Shown here piece after piece: positions 1 to 5,304 of a DNA stretch of 6,927 nucleotides; within the stretch, counting starts at the first letter, position 1, and every line of letters begins with the position of its first letter. The position numbers were made by a program, and so were the translations under genes. The notes under the pieces are model-generated. The model worked only from the letters and a program-made list of their open reading frames with translations, did not search any database and was not told the DNA's origin. Origin of the DNA: Desulfurococcales archaeon (GTDB lineage: Archaea; Thermoproteota; Thermoprotei_A; Sulfolobales; WANQ01); NCBI GenBank assembly GCA_027043985.1, contig JALUDQ010000258.1, positions 1-6,927 on the forward strand, given 5' to 3'.

Positions 1-2
1 GC

Positions 3-812
3 CTAGTAAAGCGTTATATTGGGATACTGGTAGCCTTGGAGTGGTTTAACCTAGTTGATAGAGACCTCTATTGTAGGAGGGACGAAAAAGTAATAGAGTG
101 CATATCAAGAGCCTATGATTACGGTTTACTCCACATACCATTAGTTGAAAGCAATGAGCTACTAGGACTAATAGACTTTTATAAGTTGGCTGGAGTAATA
201 AGTATCTATAAGAACAACTTCTCTAAGATAAGTTGCAAGGATATAAGAAGCACTATTTCTAGAGCAAGGATTTCAGTAAAAGAGAGCTTGAATACAGTAA
301 TTAGACGCATGACGATGGGCAATTATACGTCGATGGGAGTTAGCGGTGAGCCTAAGGTGTTCAAGGGAACCATTACAGCTAAGTCAATAGCTCTACAATT
401 ACTACATAAGCTCGAGAACATGAGAGTTGGAGAGGTCGCGTCATCACGTATCGGTATAGTTGGATCAGGTGCAGATCTGTATCAAATACTGTCAATTATA
501 TCACGCAGGAGACAACCATGCGTAATAGTATTTGACGGCTACGATGTTGAAGGCATAGTATGCCTTGACGATGTAATGTACATGTTATCACAGTTTGAGG
601 GAACTCTACCACTCTACGAGTCAACAACAAGAGACGTGATAAAATCGCCAAAAATAATAGATGCTGAAAGTAGGCTAGGAGAAAAAAGACCACAAATACT
701 TGAGGGCCCCCTACTGGTCAGCGAGAACGGCGAAATCATGGGACTATTAAATATAGAGGATATACTAGCATATGCAAGAAGAAAATTTACAACTCAACAT
801 TCACTGCAGTGA
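3..812 (+). CDS. Protein with four CBS-like repeats (5' end uncertain)
   Basis: This is probably a soluble regulatory protein built only of CBS repeats, which in known families bind adenosyl ligands such as AMP, ATP or SAM as paired Bateman modules. Counting from the TTG at 36 (258 aa), repeats are at about 5-57, 66-123, 129-186 and 197-247. The first (HIPLVESNELLGLIDFYKL) and last (PLLVSENGEIMGLLNIEDIL) show the typical strand-turn-G-(I/L)-(I/L)-x-x-x-D/K-(I/L) ending. The second and third are degenerate, so ligand binding there is doubtful. The frame stays open from base 3, with no stop before TTG 36, so the gene may start outside the window. TTG 36 is the only conventional in-window start before the first repeat, with only a weak GGTAG ahead of it. 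A 44-codon membrane protein gene follows 14 bases after the stop, suggesting co-transcription. The CBS assignment is confident; ligand and role are unknown. Confidence 0.8.
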   Translation, partial: LVKRYIGILVALEWFNLVDRDLYCRRDEKVIECISRAYDYGLLHIPLVESNELLGLIDFYKLAGVISIYKNNFSKISCKDIRSTISRARISVKESLNTVIRRMTMGNYTSMGVSGEPKVFKGTITAKSIALQLLHKLENMRVGEVASSRIGIVGSGADLYQILSIISRRRQPCVIVFDGYDVEGIVCLDDVMYMLSQFEGTLPLYESTTRDVIKSPKIIDAESRLGEKRPQILEGPLLVSENGEIMGLLNIEDILAYARRKFTTQHSLQ

Positions 813-826
813 TATAATTGTATGAT

Positions 827-961
827 ATGGTCAAGATTCTAACAGATAACCCGGAAACACTTCTAATACTTGCTACTATCTTTCTACTCGTTGGTTTAAT
901 CCTATTACTTACTGCTTTTTTGAAAAATAGTGGTAAAAAGATTAGGTTCGATAAAAAATAG
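827..961 (+). CDS. Small single-pass membrane protein, 44 aa
   Basis: An ATG-to-TAG frame of 44 codons fits between the CBS gene and the dehydrogenase. The protein has a short polar N-terminus (MVKILTDNPET), one hydrophobic helix at about residues 12-32 (LLILATIFLLVGLILLLTAF) and a basic tail (KNSGKKIRFDKK). By the positive-inside rule the tail should be cytoplasmic and the N-terminus outside. It starts 14 bases after the CBS stop on the same strand and probably shares its transcript. GTGAT at 809-813, overlapping that stop, resembles the archaeal Shine-Dalgarno core but is rather far from the ATG. The clean split into polar, hydrophobic and basic segments in an otherwise unexplained gap supports a real gene. 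I do not recognise the family; it does not look like Sec61-beta, whose helix is C-terminal. Function unknown. Confidence 0.6.
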   Translation: MVKILTDNPETLLILATIFLLVGLILLLTAFLKNSGKKIRFDKK

Positions 962-970
962 TTTAATATT
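955..970 (+). promoter_or_regulatory. TATA box for the hydroxyacid dehydrogenase gene
   Basis: TTTAATATT (962-970) follows an A-rich stretch that could serve as a BRE. Archaeal transcription normally starts about 26 bases after the box centre, which falls near 992. The mRNA would be leaderless from GTG 993 or would have a roughly 12-base leader to ATG 1005. The position is inferred by spacing only. Confidence 0.5.
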
Positions 971-1004
971 TCCCGGATAATAAAATAAACTGGTGTATCC
1001 CGAA

Positions 1005-2018
1005 ATGGTTAAGCCAAAAGTTTTCATAACACGTCAAATACCCGAGAAAGGAATAGAAATGATAAAGGAATACTATGACGTAGAGGTTTGGCCCGAATAT
1101 ACGCCTCCTCCAAGAGAGGTCCTATTAGAAAAAGTTAAAGACATTGATGCTCTAGTCTCGTTACTAACAGATAAAATAGACTGCGAGCTATTAGATAATG
1201 CTCCAAGACTAAGAATAGTTGCTCAATATGCAGTAGGATTCGATAACATAGACCTTGAATGCGCTACCAAGAAGGGAGTATATGTCACGAATACCCCCGG
1301 AGTATTAACTCAAAGCGTTGCAGAATTCACATGGGGGCTAATCTTAGCAGTTACAAGACGAATAGTAGAAGCAGACAACTTTGTACGAAGCGGTGAATGG
1401 TGGAATACAAAAACAGGATGGCATCCCCTAATGCTATTAGGAATGGAGCTTAAAGGAAAAACACTTGGCATTATAGGAATGGGTAGAATAGGGAGAACTG
1501 TTGCAAAAATAGCAAAAGGATTCGATGTCCGAATACTATACTATGATGTACGTCCACTACCCGAGGAGATGGAGAAAGAACTGGAAGCAAAGTATGTTGA
1601 CTTAGATACACTATTAAAGGAAAGCGATATAGTAAGCGTACACGTACCATTAACGCCACAAACCTATCACTTAATAGGAGAAAGAGAGTTAAAGCTAATG
1701 AAGAAAACCGCTTATATAATCAATACGGCGCGAGGAAAAGTAATAGACACGCAAGCATTGATAAAAGCATTAGAAGAAGGATGGATAGCTGGTGCAGGAC
1801 TAGACGTATTCGAACAAGAACCGCTACCGCCAGACAACCCATTAACAAAGTTCAAAAACGTAGTACTAGCACCACATATTGCAAGTGCAACAGTAGAAGC
1901 AAGAACGGGCATGGCTGAACTAGTTGCAAAGAATCTCATAGCTTTCTACAAAGGAGAAATACCGCCAACACTAGTAAACAAAGACGTCGTTAAAGTAAGA
2001 TCTCCTGGCTTCAAGTAA
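1005..2018 (+). CDS. gyaR: Glyoxylate/hydroxypyruvate reductase (D-2-hydroxyacid dehydrogenase)
   Basis: It reduces glyoxylate (and probably hydroxypyruvate) to the 2-hydroxyacid with NAD(P)H in the cytoplasm. It closely resembles Thermococcales GyaR end to end, from [15 protein letters not shown] to [12 protein letters not shown]. From ATG 1005 the protein has 337 residues, the usual length. The substrate-binding domain covers about 1-100 and the C-terminal segment; the nucleotide-binding domain lies between, with the GMGRIG dinucleotide loop at 158-163. The catalytic set is R243 (NTARGKV), E272 (DVFEQEP) and H291 (LAPHIASAT). After the second strand the sequence is YYDVRP, with D181 where Pyrococcus GyaR, as I recall it, has YYSRTR, so NADH may be preferred. 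An in-frame GTG at 993 would add four residues. I prefer ATG 1005 because family members begin MKPKVF and GGTG at 992-995 could act as its ribosome site. It has its own TATA box. Phosphoglycerate dehydrogenase is a less likely alternative. Confidence 0.9.
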   Translation: MVKPKVFITRQIPEKGIEMIKEYYDVEVWPEYTPPPREVLLEKVKDIDALVSLLTDKIDCELLDNAPRLRIVAQYAVGFDNIDLECATKKGVYVTNTPGVLTQSVAEFTWGLILAVTRRIVEADNFVRSGEWWNTKTGWHPLMLLGMELKGKTLGIIGMGRIGRTVAKIAKGFDVRILYYDVRPLPEEMEKELEAKYVDLDTLLKESDIVSVHVPLTPQTYHLIGERELKLMKKTAYIINTARGKVIDTQALIKALEEGWIAGAGLDVFEQEPLPPDNPLTKFKNVVLAPHIASATVEARTGMAELVAKNLIAFYKGEIPPTLVNKDVVKVRSPGFK

Positions 2019-2070
2019 ACATAATAGAATGTAGACTATAGTTTAAGTTCTATATAAACAATCCCTCCAC

Positions 2071-2080
2071 TTATATTTTT
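2071..2080 (+). terminator. Possible T-rich archaeal terminator
   Basis: TTATATTTTT lies about 50 bases after the dehydrogenase stop. Archaeal RNA polymerase often stops at T-runs without a hairpin. The run is short and the region is AT-rich throughout, so this is only a candidate. Confidence 0.3.
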
Positions 2081-2098
2081 AGACTAATTATGCCCCAG

Positions 2099-2131
2099 TT
2101 TTAAATACCTAGATAACATGCTCCTTTTAAA
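2099..2131 (+). promoter_or_regulatory. Two candidate TATA boxes for the secreted-protein gene
   Basis: TTTTAAAT at 2099-2106 and TTTTAAA at 2125-2131 both match the box type seen ahead of other genes here. By the usual 26-base spacing they would start transcripts near 2128 or 2154. Either way the gene at 2213 would have an untranslated leader of about 60-85 bases, long for this window, where the other genes appear leaderless or short-leadered. Confidence 0.4.
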
Positions 2132-2132
2132 C

Positions 2133-2171
2133 CTCTAGGAAAAACACTAGAGAACATCATCAGCTCTCTAG
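2133..2171 (+). repeat. Overlapping inverted repeats (alternative hairpins)
   Basis: CTCTAG (2133-2138) can pair with CTAGAG (2147-2152) across an 8-base loop. CTAGAGA (2147-2153) can instead pair with TCTCTAG (2165-2171) across an 11-base loop. The two pairings share the middle arm and exclude each other. They lie at or just after the predicted transcription start of the secreted-protein gene. Stems of 6-7 pairs are short for a hyperthermophile RNA, so this may instead be a DNA-level site or chance. Confidence 0.35.
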
Positions 2172-2212
2172 CTTTACTCTCCTAACTCCCCACTACTTCT
2201 TGGTAGACACTT

Positions 2213-3256
2213 ATGGAAAAACAGAACATATTGTTAAAAACAAGTATGCTTATAGCATTATTATTAATAGTTACAAGTCTAACATCACTATCCATTATAG
2301 TTGAAGGTAAAGGTGGGATTACTCCTCCAGAAACCCTAATTCCACCAGAGAAAAACGATGTAAAGCTGGTACCTATAACAAATTCCGGATACGAGGATCT
2401 AGCATACTTACTAGCAGCAAGACCTAGACTTATAGGCTTTATAGATTTTAGTGCGGTTACCAATAAATCTCTTCCACAAATACTAAAGAGAACCACGTAT
2501 TCGTATAGTGTATCTATACCATCGAATAAAGTATATGTCAAAGACGGCGAGCTTTACGTATCAAGCGTTAATCATTTAATAGTTGAAGAAAGAGCATTTA
2601 AAATACTGGGATTCGATAAAGTAGACTTAAAAGACAATATAGTCGTTGTTGCATATATTAGAATAATAAGTGGTAAAAGTTATAGTTATGCACGTGGAGG
2701 CATAGGATTCTTCGGTAAAACAAGATTTGTATCAAGCAGTAACCACTATCTTGGGACAACTTATTGGCTAAGTGTTCTAGGATCCTTTACTGGTAGAAAA
2801 CTCTCATACGACTTCGAAGGTCATTGGTCAAAACTTAATGGTAGATGGTTCTCCTCCTCAACTTATAGGAAATTTACGTACAAGTATAACAAAACGTATA
2901 TTCTATGGATAGCAAAGGTTGGAAACTATATAGTAGGAGGAATAATTGATGGACAAGGAAGGAGTATAACAACAAGGAAGTTGATATCATCAATGAAGTC
3001 ATACATTAAAGAAGACAACGTATATAAGATAGATATAACAGCATATAATTCAAAAATAGCTATAAAGAGAATAGAAGTATACAAGCTAGAACCAATACCA
3101 AATCCTATCAATACTAGTATAAAACTAGTTAAACCAGTAGTATACTCGCCAAGATATGCTCTACTGCAACCAATAAAGAACAAGGTAGTAGAGTTCACAT
3201 TCTATAGGAATAATAACATAATAGAGTTTAAAGCATCAATAAGAACAAAAACATAA
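2213..3256 (+). CDS. Secreted or surface-exposed protein of unknown family
   Basis: The 347-residue product begins with a Sec-type signal: a charged start (MEKQNILLK), a hydrophobic core at about 11-30, then EGKGG, with cleavage probably near residue 31-35. A proline-containing linker (TPPETLIPPEK) follows. The mature part is rich in Tyr, Ser and Lys, with an aromatic and Gly-rich stretch at about 155-240, and looks beta-rich. Three N-glycosylation sequons are visible (NKS at 84, NKT at 226, NTS at 300). There is no second membrane segment, so it is either released or held by other surface proteins. ATG 2213 is the start because a TAG lies in frame three codons upstream. It is the only gene here with a long predicted leader. 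I recognise no domain; an S-layer-associated or substrate-binding protein is possible but not shown. It has no evident operon partner. Confidence 0.75.
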   Translation: MEKQNILLKTSMLIALLLIVTSLTSLSIIVEGKGGITPPETLIPPEKNDVKLVPITNSGYEDLAYLLAARPRLIGFIDFSAVTNKSLPQILKRTTYSYSVSIPSNKVYVKDGELYVSSVNHLIVEERAFKILGFDKVDLKDNIVVVAYIRIISGKSYSYARGGIGFFGKTRFVSSSNHYLGTTYWLSVLGSFTGRKLSYDFEGHWSKLNGRWFSSSTYRKFTYKYNKTYILWIAKVGNYIVGGIIDGQGRSITTRKLISSMKSYIKEDNVYKIDITAYNSKIAIKRIEVYKLEPIPNPINTSIKLVKPVVYSPRYALLQPIKNKVVEFTFYRNNNIIEFKASIRTKT

Positions 3257-3288
3257 TGAAGATCCAAGCAGTAGTCATTACAAACATC

Positions 3289-3295
3289 TTTTAAA
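3289..3295 (+). promoter_or_regulatory. TATA box for the DUF2283 gene (leaderless)
   Basis: TTTTAAA is centred at 3292. Adding about 26 bases puts the start at about 3318, on the ATG at 3317, which is the expected geometry for a leaderless archaeal mRNA. The same transcript could run on into the candidate guide RNA at 3592. Confidence 0.55.
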
Positions 3296-3316
3296 CCCAG
3301 ATATATTTCTAGCTTA

Positions 3317-3568
3317 ATGGGAATAAGTATGAATGATATGAGTGGTAGGTCTCGAGAGGAAGCCAAGGAATACAAAATAGGTAACTTAGATAAGATATGG
3401 TTTGAATATGATAGTCAAAATGATATATTGTATATAAATTTTGGCCTAGATATAGAGGAAGCTGATGAAAGCTTCTTAACAGATGACAACATAGTTATAC
3501 GGTTAAGAAACGGAAAGGTTATAGGAATAACAGTATTTGACTTCATGAGGAGAATAGGACAAAGGTGA
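3317..3568 (+). CDS. DUF2283 family protein
   Basis: This small protein of 83 residues has a DUF2283-like core from about residue 27 to 80. The family pattern is visible as WFEYDSQNDILYINF, then a variable acidic stretch (EEADES), then NIVIRLRNGKVIGITVFDF. The family is short, beta-rich and of unknown biochemical function; in other genomes it can sit next to toxin-like DUF4258 genes, but no such partner is present here. The first 25 or so residues are polar and charged and not part of the domain. ATG 3329, in frame, would remove four residues; ATG 3317 is preferred because the TATA box is correctly placed for leaderless initiation there. It converges on the decarboxylase gene with a 16-base gap, and a candidate C/D box RNA begins 23 bases after its stop on the same strand. 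Confidence 0.75.
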   Translation: MGISMNDMSGRSREEAKEYKIGNLDKIWFEYDSQNDILYINFGLDIEEADESFLTDDNIVIRLRNGKVIGITVFDFMRRIGQR

Positions 3569-3584
3569 ACGATTAGATAAGAAA

Positions 3585-4022
3585 TTAGGCTGTGATGACC
3601 TGTGTTTCGGCTGAACTTAATGATGTTTCGCCACGGACTGAGCTTCTAGGCCTACTACTTCGGTCTGCATAGTTTACTGTGTAGTCTTTTGGTTTTAGTT
3701 TTTCTAGTATGTAGTTGAATGCTTTCCATGGGTTGCTTTTTGCTCCACATGTGTATATGTCTATTGTAGCATACTGGTATTCTACCCATGTGTGGAGAGC
3801 AATATGGCTCTCCAAAACCAATGCAATAACCGAAACACCACCCTTCAAACCACCAAAACGCCAAGACCTAACATCAACTAACGTCATGTTGGCGAGTCTC
3901 GCTGCCTCCACCACGATATTCTTGAGTTTCTCTTCATCCACTAAGATTTCTGGATCTATGTCATATAAGTTCCCGTAAACATGTCTTCCAACAATTCTAT
4001 CCTCGAGTCTTTCTCTCATCAT
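3585..4022 (-). CDS. Pyruvoyl-dependent arginine decarboxylase proenzyme (SpeD family)
   Basis: This 145-residue proenzyme of the class 1 SAM decarboxylase family cleaves itself between E71 and S72 ([10 protein letters not shown]) to form a pyruvoyl cofactor. H77 and C92 (YTCG) sit 5 and 20 residues after S72, as in the Thermotoga enzyme. Crenarchaea have two paralogues, a SAM decarboxylase and an arginine decarboxylase making agmatine for polyamine synthesis. The segments [26 protein letters not shown] and YTVNYADRS resemble the arginine type as I remember it, so I favour that at about 70%; SAM decarboxylase remains possible. Homologues usually end near YADRS (about residue 121). Here about 24 Ser/Arg/Thr-rich residues follow, and this tail is read across the opposite-strand C/D RNA. 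Two ATGs (4022, 4019) follow GTGAG. It lies downstream of NMD3 on the same strand with a 91-base gap and a TTTAAA box. Confidence 0.85.
   Translation of the reverse strand: MMRERLEDRIVGRHVYGNLYDIDPEILVDEEKLKNIVVEAARLANMTLVDVRSWRFGGLKGGVSVIALVLESHIALHTWVEYQYATIDIYTCGAKSNPWKAFNYILEKLKPKDYTVNYADRSSRPRSSVRGETSLSSAETQVITA
3592..3641 (+). ncRNA. Candidate C/D box guide RNA
   Basis: The ordered boxes of an archaeal C/D RNA are all present. C box GTGATGA is at 3592-3598, a 12-base spacer at 3599-3610, D' box CTGA at 3611-3614, a 5-base loop at 3615-3619, C' box ATGATGT at 3620-3626 (one base off consensus), an 11-base spacer at 3627-3637, and D box CTGA at 3638-3641. Spacers near 12 bases and a short D'-C' loop are what the L7Ae/Nop5/fibrillarin complex requires. 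The RNA would direct 2'-O-methylation opposite the fifth base before each D box. Predicted target cores are CCGAAACACAGG (second or D' guide pairing strand) and TCCGTGGCGAA. It overlaps, antisense, the last codons of the decarboxylase gene and lies 23 bases after the DUF2283 stop, so it may be processed from that transcript. No strong terminal stem is visible. Its expression and its targets are not shown. Confidence 0.72.
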
Positions 4023-4080
4023 CTCACTTTACCACGTATCATTGTTAAGGATTCTGTCGCTAAAACACAATAGACGGGGG

Positions 4081-4086
4081 TTTAAA
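4081..4086 (-). promoter_or_regulatory. Possible TATA box for the decarboxylase gene
   Basis: TTTAAA, followed on the minus strand by a C-rich run, lies between NMD3 and the decarboxylase. With the usual spacing transcription would start near 4057, giving a roughly 35-base leader with GTGAG just before the ATG. The core is palindromic, so its direction is assigned from context. Confidence 0.4.
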
Positions 4087-4113
4087 CGGTTTACGTTCCT
4101 AAACTATATGGGG

Positions 4114-4848
4114 TTATTCTTTGATGAAGTGAAGGGATATAACGGTTCTCCTCCTCTTCTTACCGTGCCTATCTATTCCTACTTCTTCAAAGCTTCGTCT
4201 CTCCTTAAAGTTTCCAAAATGCTTTAGTATTGAGACAAACTTATTGGCAGCTCCTTTCTCATAGAATAATATGTCAACATTATTGCCCTTATCAATAATG
4301 TCTACTATATTTAATGCTACTTCTTCAGGGATGTGTTTTTCTGCTACTTTTATGAATTGTCTGAAATCTCTTAGAAGATTCTTGGGTGCTCTCAATTGGA
4401 CTAATACTGTATAGTCGCCGCTTCTCCTCATGATGCATCGTGGACAAATAGTTGGATTAAGTCTGATAACGACATCGTATTTTTGTGAAACCTTTCTACT
4501 AGCAATAAATGCTGAGATTTCAACTCTTACATGGGTATTCCATGAAGATTTAGTTAAGAACTCTATATTTGAAACATAGGGCTTCTCTACATAGCTGTAG
4601 AGTCCTCTAGGTTTCTCGAGATAACTTTCTATTACCCTTATTACAGCGCTGTCAAAGTCTAATGGCTCAGTCCATTTACCGTGAAGTTGTACTGCTCCAC
4701 ATACTTTACAATAATTAACTTTAATTATAGAAGGTATTTCAACAATTTTCCTCTCCTTTAGGAGGCAGTTTAAGCATAATCCATCTATTATTGGATTATC
4801 CTCAGATTCCTCTATGCCACATTTAACACAGAATCTCTTAGGCAACAC
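4114..4848 (-). CDS. nmd3: Archaeal NMD3, large ribosomal subunit biogenesis factor
   Basis: Eukaryotic Nmd3 is the adaptor that binds the 60S subunit for nuclear export. The archaeal protein is thought to act in 50S maturation or release in the cytoplasm. The 244-residue sequence shows the family's zinc sites: C7-x2-C10 with C25-x2-C28, then C47-x2-C50 with C135-x2-C138, the last pair far apart as expected for the NMD3 fold. After NPTICPRC comes the RSGDYTVLVQLR strand typical of NMD3, and the C-terminus is basic (RHGKKRRRT). The length fits archaeal members, which lack the eukaryotic extensions with export signals. Translation starts at GTG 4848, ahead of the first zinc pair, and is preceded by a weak GGGTATAGG. 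It diverges from the 118-aa gene across 93 bases and precedes the decarboxylase on the same strand. The identification is firm; the archaeal role is inferred from homology. Confidence 0.88.
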   Translation of the reverse strand: MLPKRFCVKCGIEESEDNPIIDGLCLNCLLKERKIVEIPSIIKVNYCKVCGAVQLHGKWTEPLDFDSAVIRVIESYLEKPRGLYSYVEKPYVSNIEFLTKSSWNTHVRVEISAFIASRKVSQKYDVVIRLNPTICPRCIMRRSGDYTVLVQLRAPKNLLRDFRQFIKVAEKHIPEEVALNIVDIIDKGNNVDILFYEKGAANKFVSILKHFGNFKERRSFEEVGIDRHGKKRRRTVISLHFIKE

Positions 4849-4900
4849 CCTATACCCTTGTCGGCGTTATTTCATACTAGATATGTTCCTGGAGTAAACG

Positions 4901-4908
4901 TTTAAAAA
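4901..4908. promoter_or_regulatory. Shared TATA element of a divergent promoter
   Basis: TTTAAAAA lies between NMD3 (-) and the 118-aa gene (+). On the + strand the usual spacing places the start near 4930, 12 bases before ATG 4942. On the - strand the box TTTTTAAA would start near 4878, about 30 bases before GTG 4848. A separate minus-strand box near 4877-4887 (ATATCTAG context) is also possible. Confidence 0.45.
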
Positions 4909-4941
4909 CAGATATAGGAGTCAGAAATCTTGGGATAAGCC

Positions 4942-5298
4942 ATGGCCCGCTTATTATTAAGCAACAAAGTTGAAGGACCATATGAATATGTCTTCGAACC
5001 ACTCGTTGAAAGTAATGTCAATAAAGCTATAGAGAAATTCCTATCAAGGTACGGCTACATACGAAGAATACTAGTACATCCATGTGATAAGAGAAAACGT
5101 GTTATCTCATTAATAGTACTAGATAAGGATAAACGCAGAGAATATAAACGAGAGTGCTGTGATGATATAAGACTAGAACACCAAGAGTTCCTAGTCGATA
5201 AGGAGAAGATCAAGAATATCATTACCGAGATGCTAAAGAAAGTAATGGAGGAGTACACGGAATGTGCTAAAAAATATTCAAGTGAACTTATAATATAG
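4942..5298 (+). CDS. Conserved-looking hypothetical protein, 118 aa
   Basis: I do not recognise the family. The product is highly charged and predicted soluble, without signal peptide or membrane segment. Residues 20-37 look helical (LVESNVNKAIEKFLSRYG), 41-62 form alternating strands around HPCDKRKRVISLIVLD, and 85-113 form a long charged helix. Four cysteines (C48, C72, C73, C108) could bind metal or form disulfides, but no standard zinc-finger spacing is present. The alpha-beta-beta-alpha pattern with basic residues is compatible with a small nucleic-acid or ribosome-associated protein; this is speculation based partly on the neighbour. It diverges from NMD3 through a shared promoter region and converges on the peptidase gene with a 6-base gap. 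ATG 4942 is preferred because the TATA box fits a 12-base leader. Codon use resembles its neighbours. Confidence 0.65.
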   Translation: MARLLLSNKVEGPYEYVFEPLVESNVNKAIEKFLSRYGYIRRILVHPCDKRKRVISLIVLDKDKRREYKRECCDDIRLEHQEFLVDKEKIKNIITEMLKKVMEEYTECAKKYSSELII

Positions 5299-5304
5299 TT
5301 ATTG

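Noticed and set aside
440..475. C-box-like GTGATGA on the - strand within the CBS gene
   Set aside because: No CTGA follows at a usable distance, so no C/D RNA can be built.
2154..2168. TGATGA on the - strand in the 2019-2212 spacer
   Set aside because: The required downstream D' and D boxes are absent.
2182..2541. 119-codon open frame on the - strand over the secreted-protein start
   Set aside because: It is antisense to a gene with a clear signal peptide, has no sensible domain and no promoter of its own.
3317..3568. DUF2283 gene as half of a toxin-antitoxin pair
   Set aside because: No DUF4258 or other toxin-like small gene is adjacent; the neighbours are a secreted protein and a decarboxylase.
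3683..3706. T-rich run on the + strand that could end the DUF2283/guide RNA transcript
   Set aside because: It encodes a Lys/Leu/Pro-rich conserved part of the decarboxylase on the other strand, so its T-richness is explained by coding; termination here cannot be claimed.
3655..3864. 69-codon - strand frame inside the decarboxylase, and an 87-codon + strand frame at 3715-3978
   Set aside because: Both are alternative readings of a strongly conserved enzyme gene and show no protein-like composition.
4122..4128. TGATGA near the end of NMD3 on the + strand as another C box
   Set aside because: It is preceded by T rather than a purine and no CTGA follows nearby.
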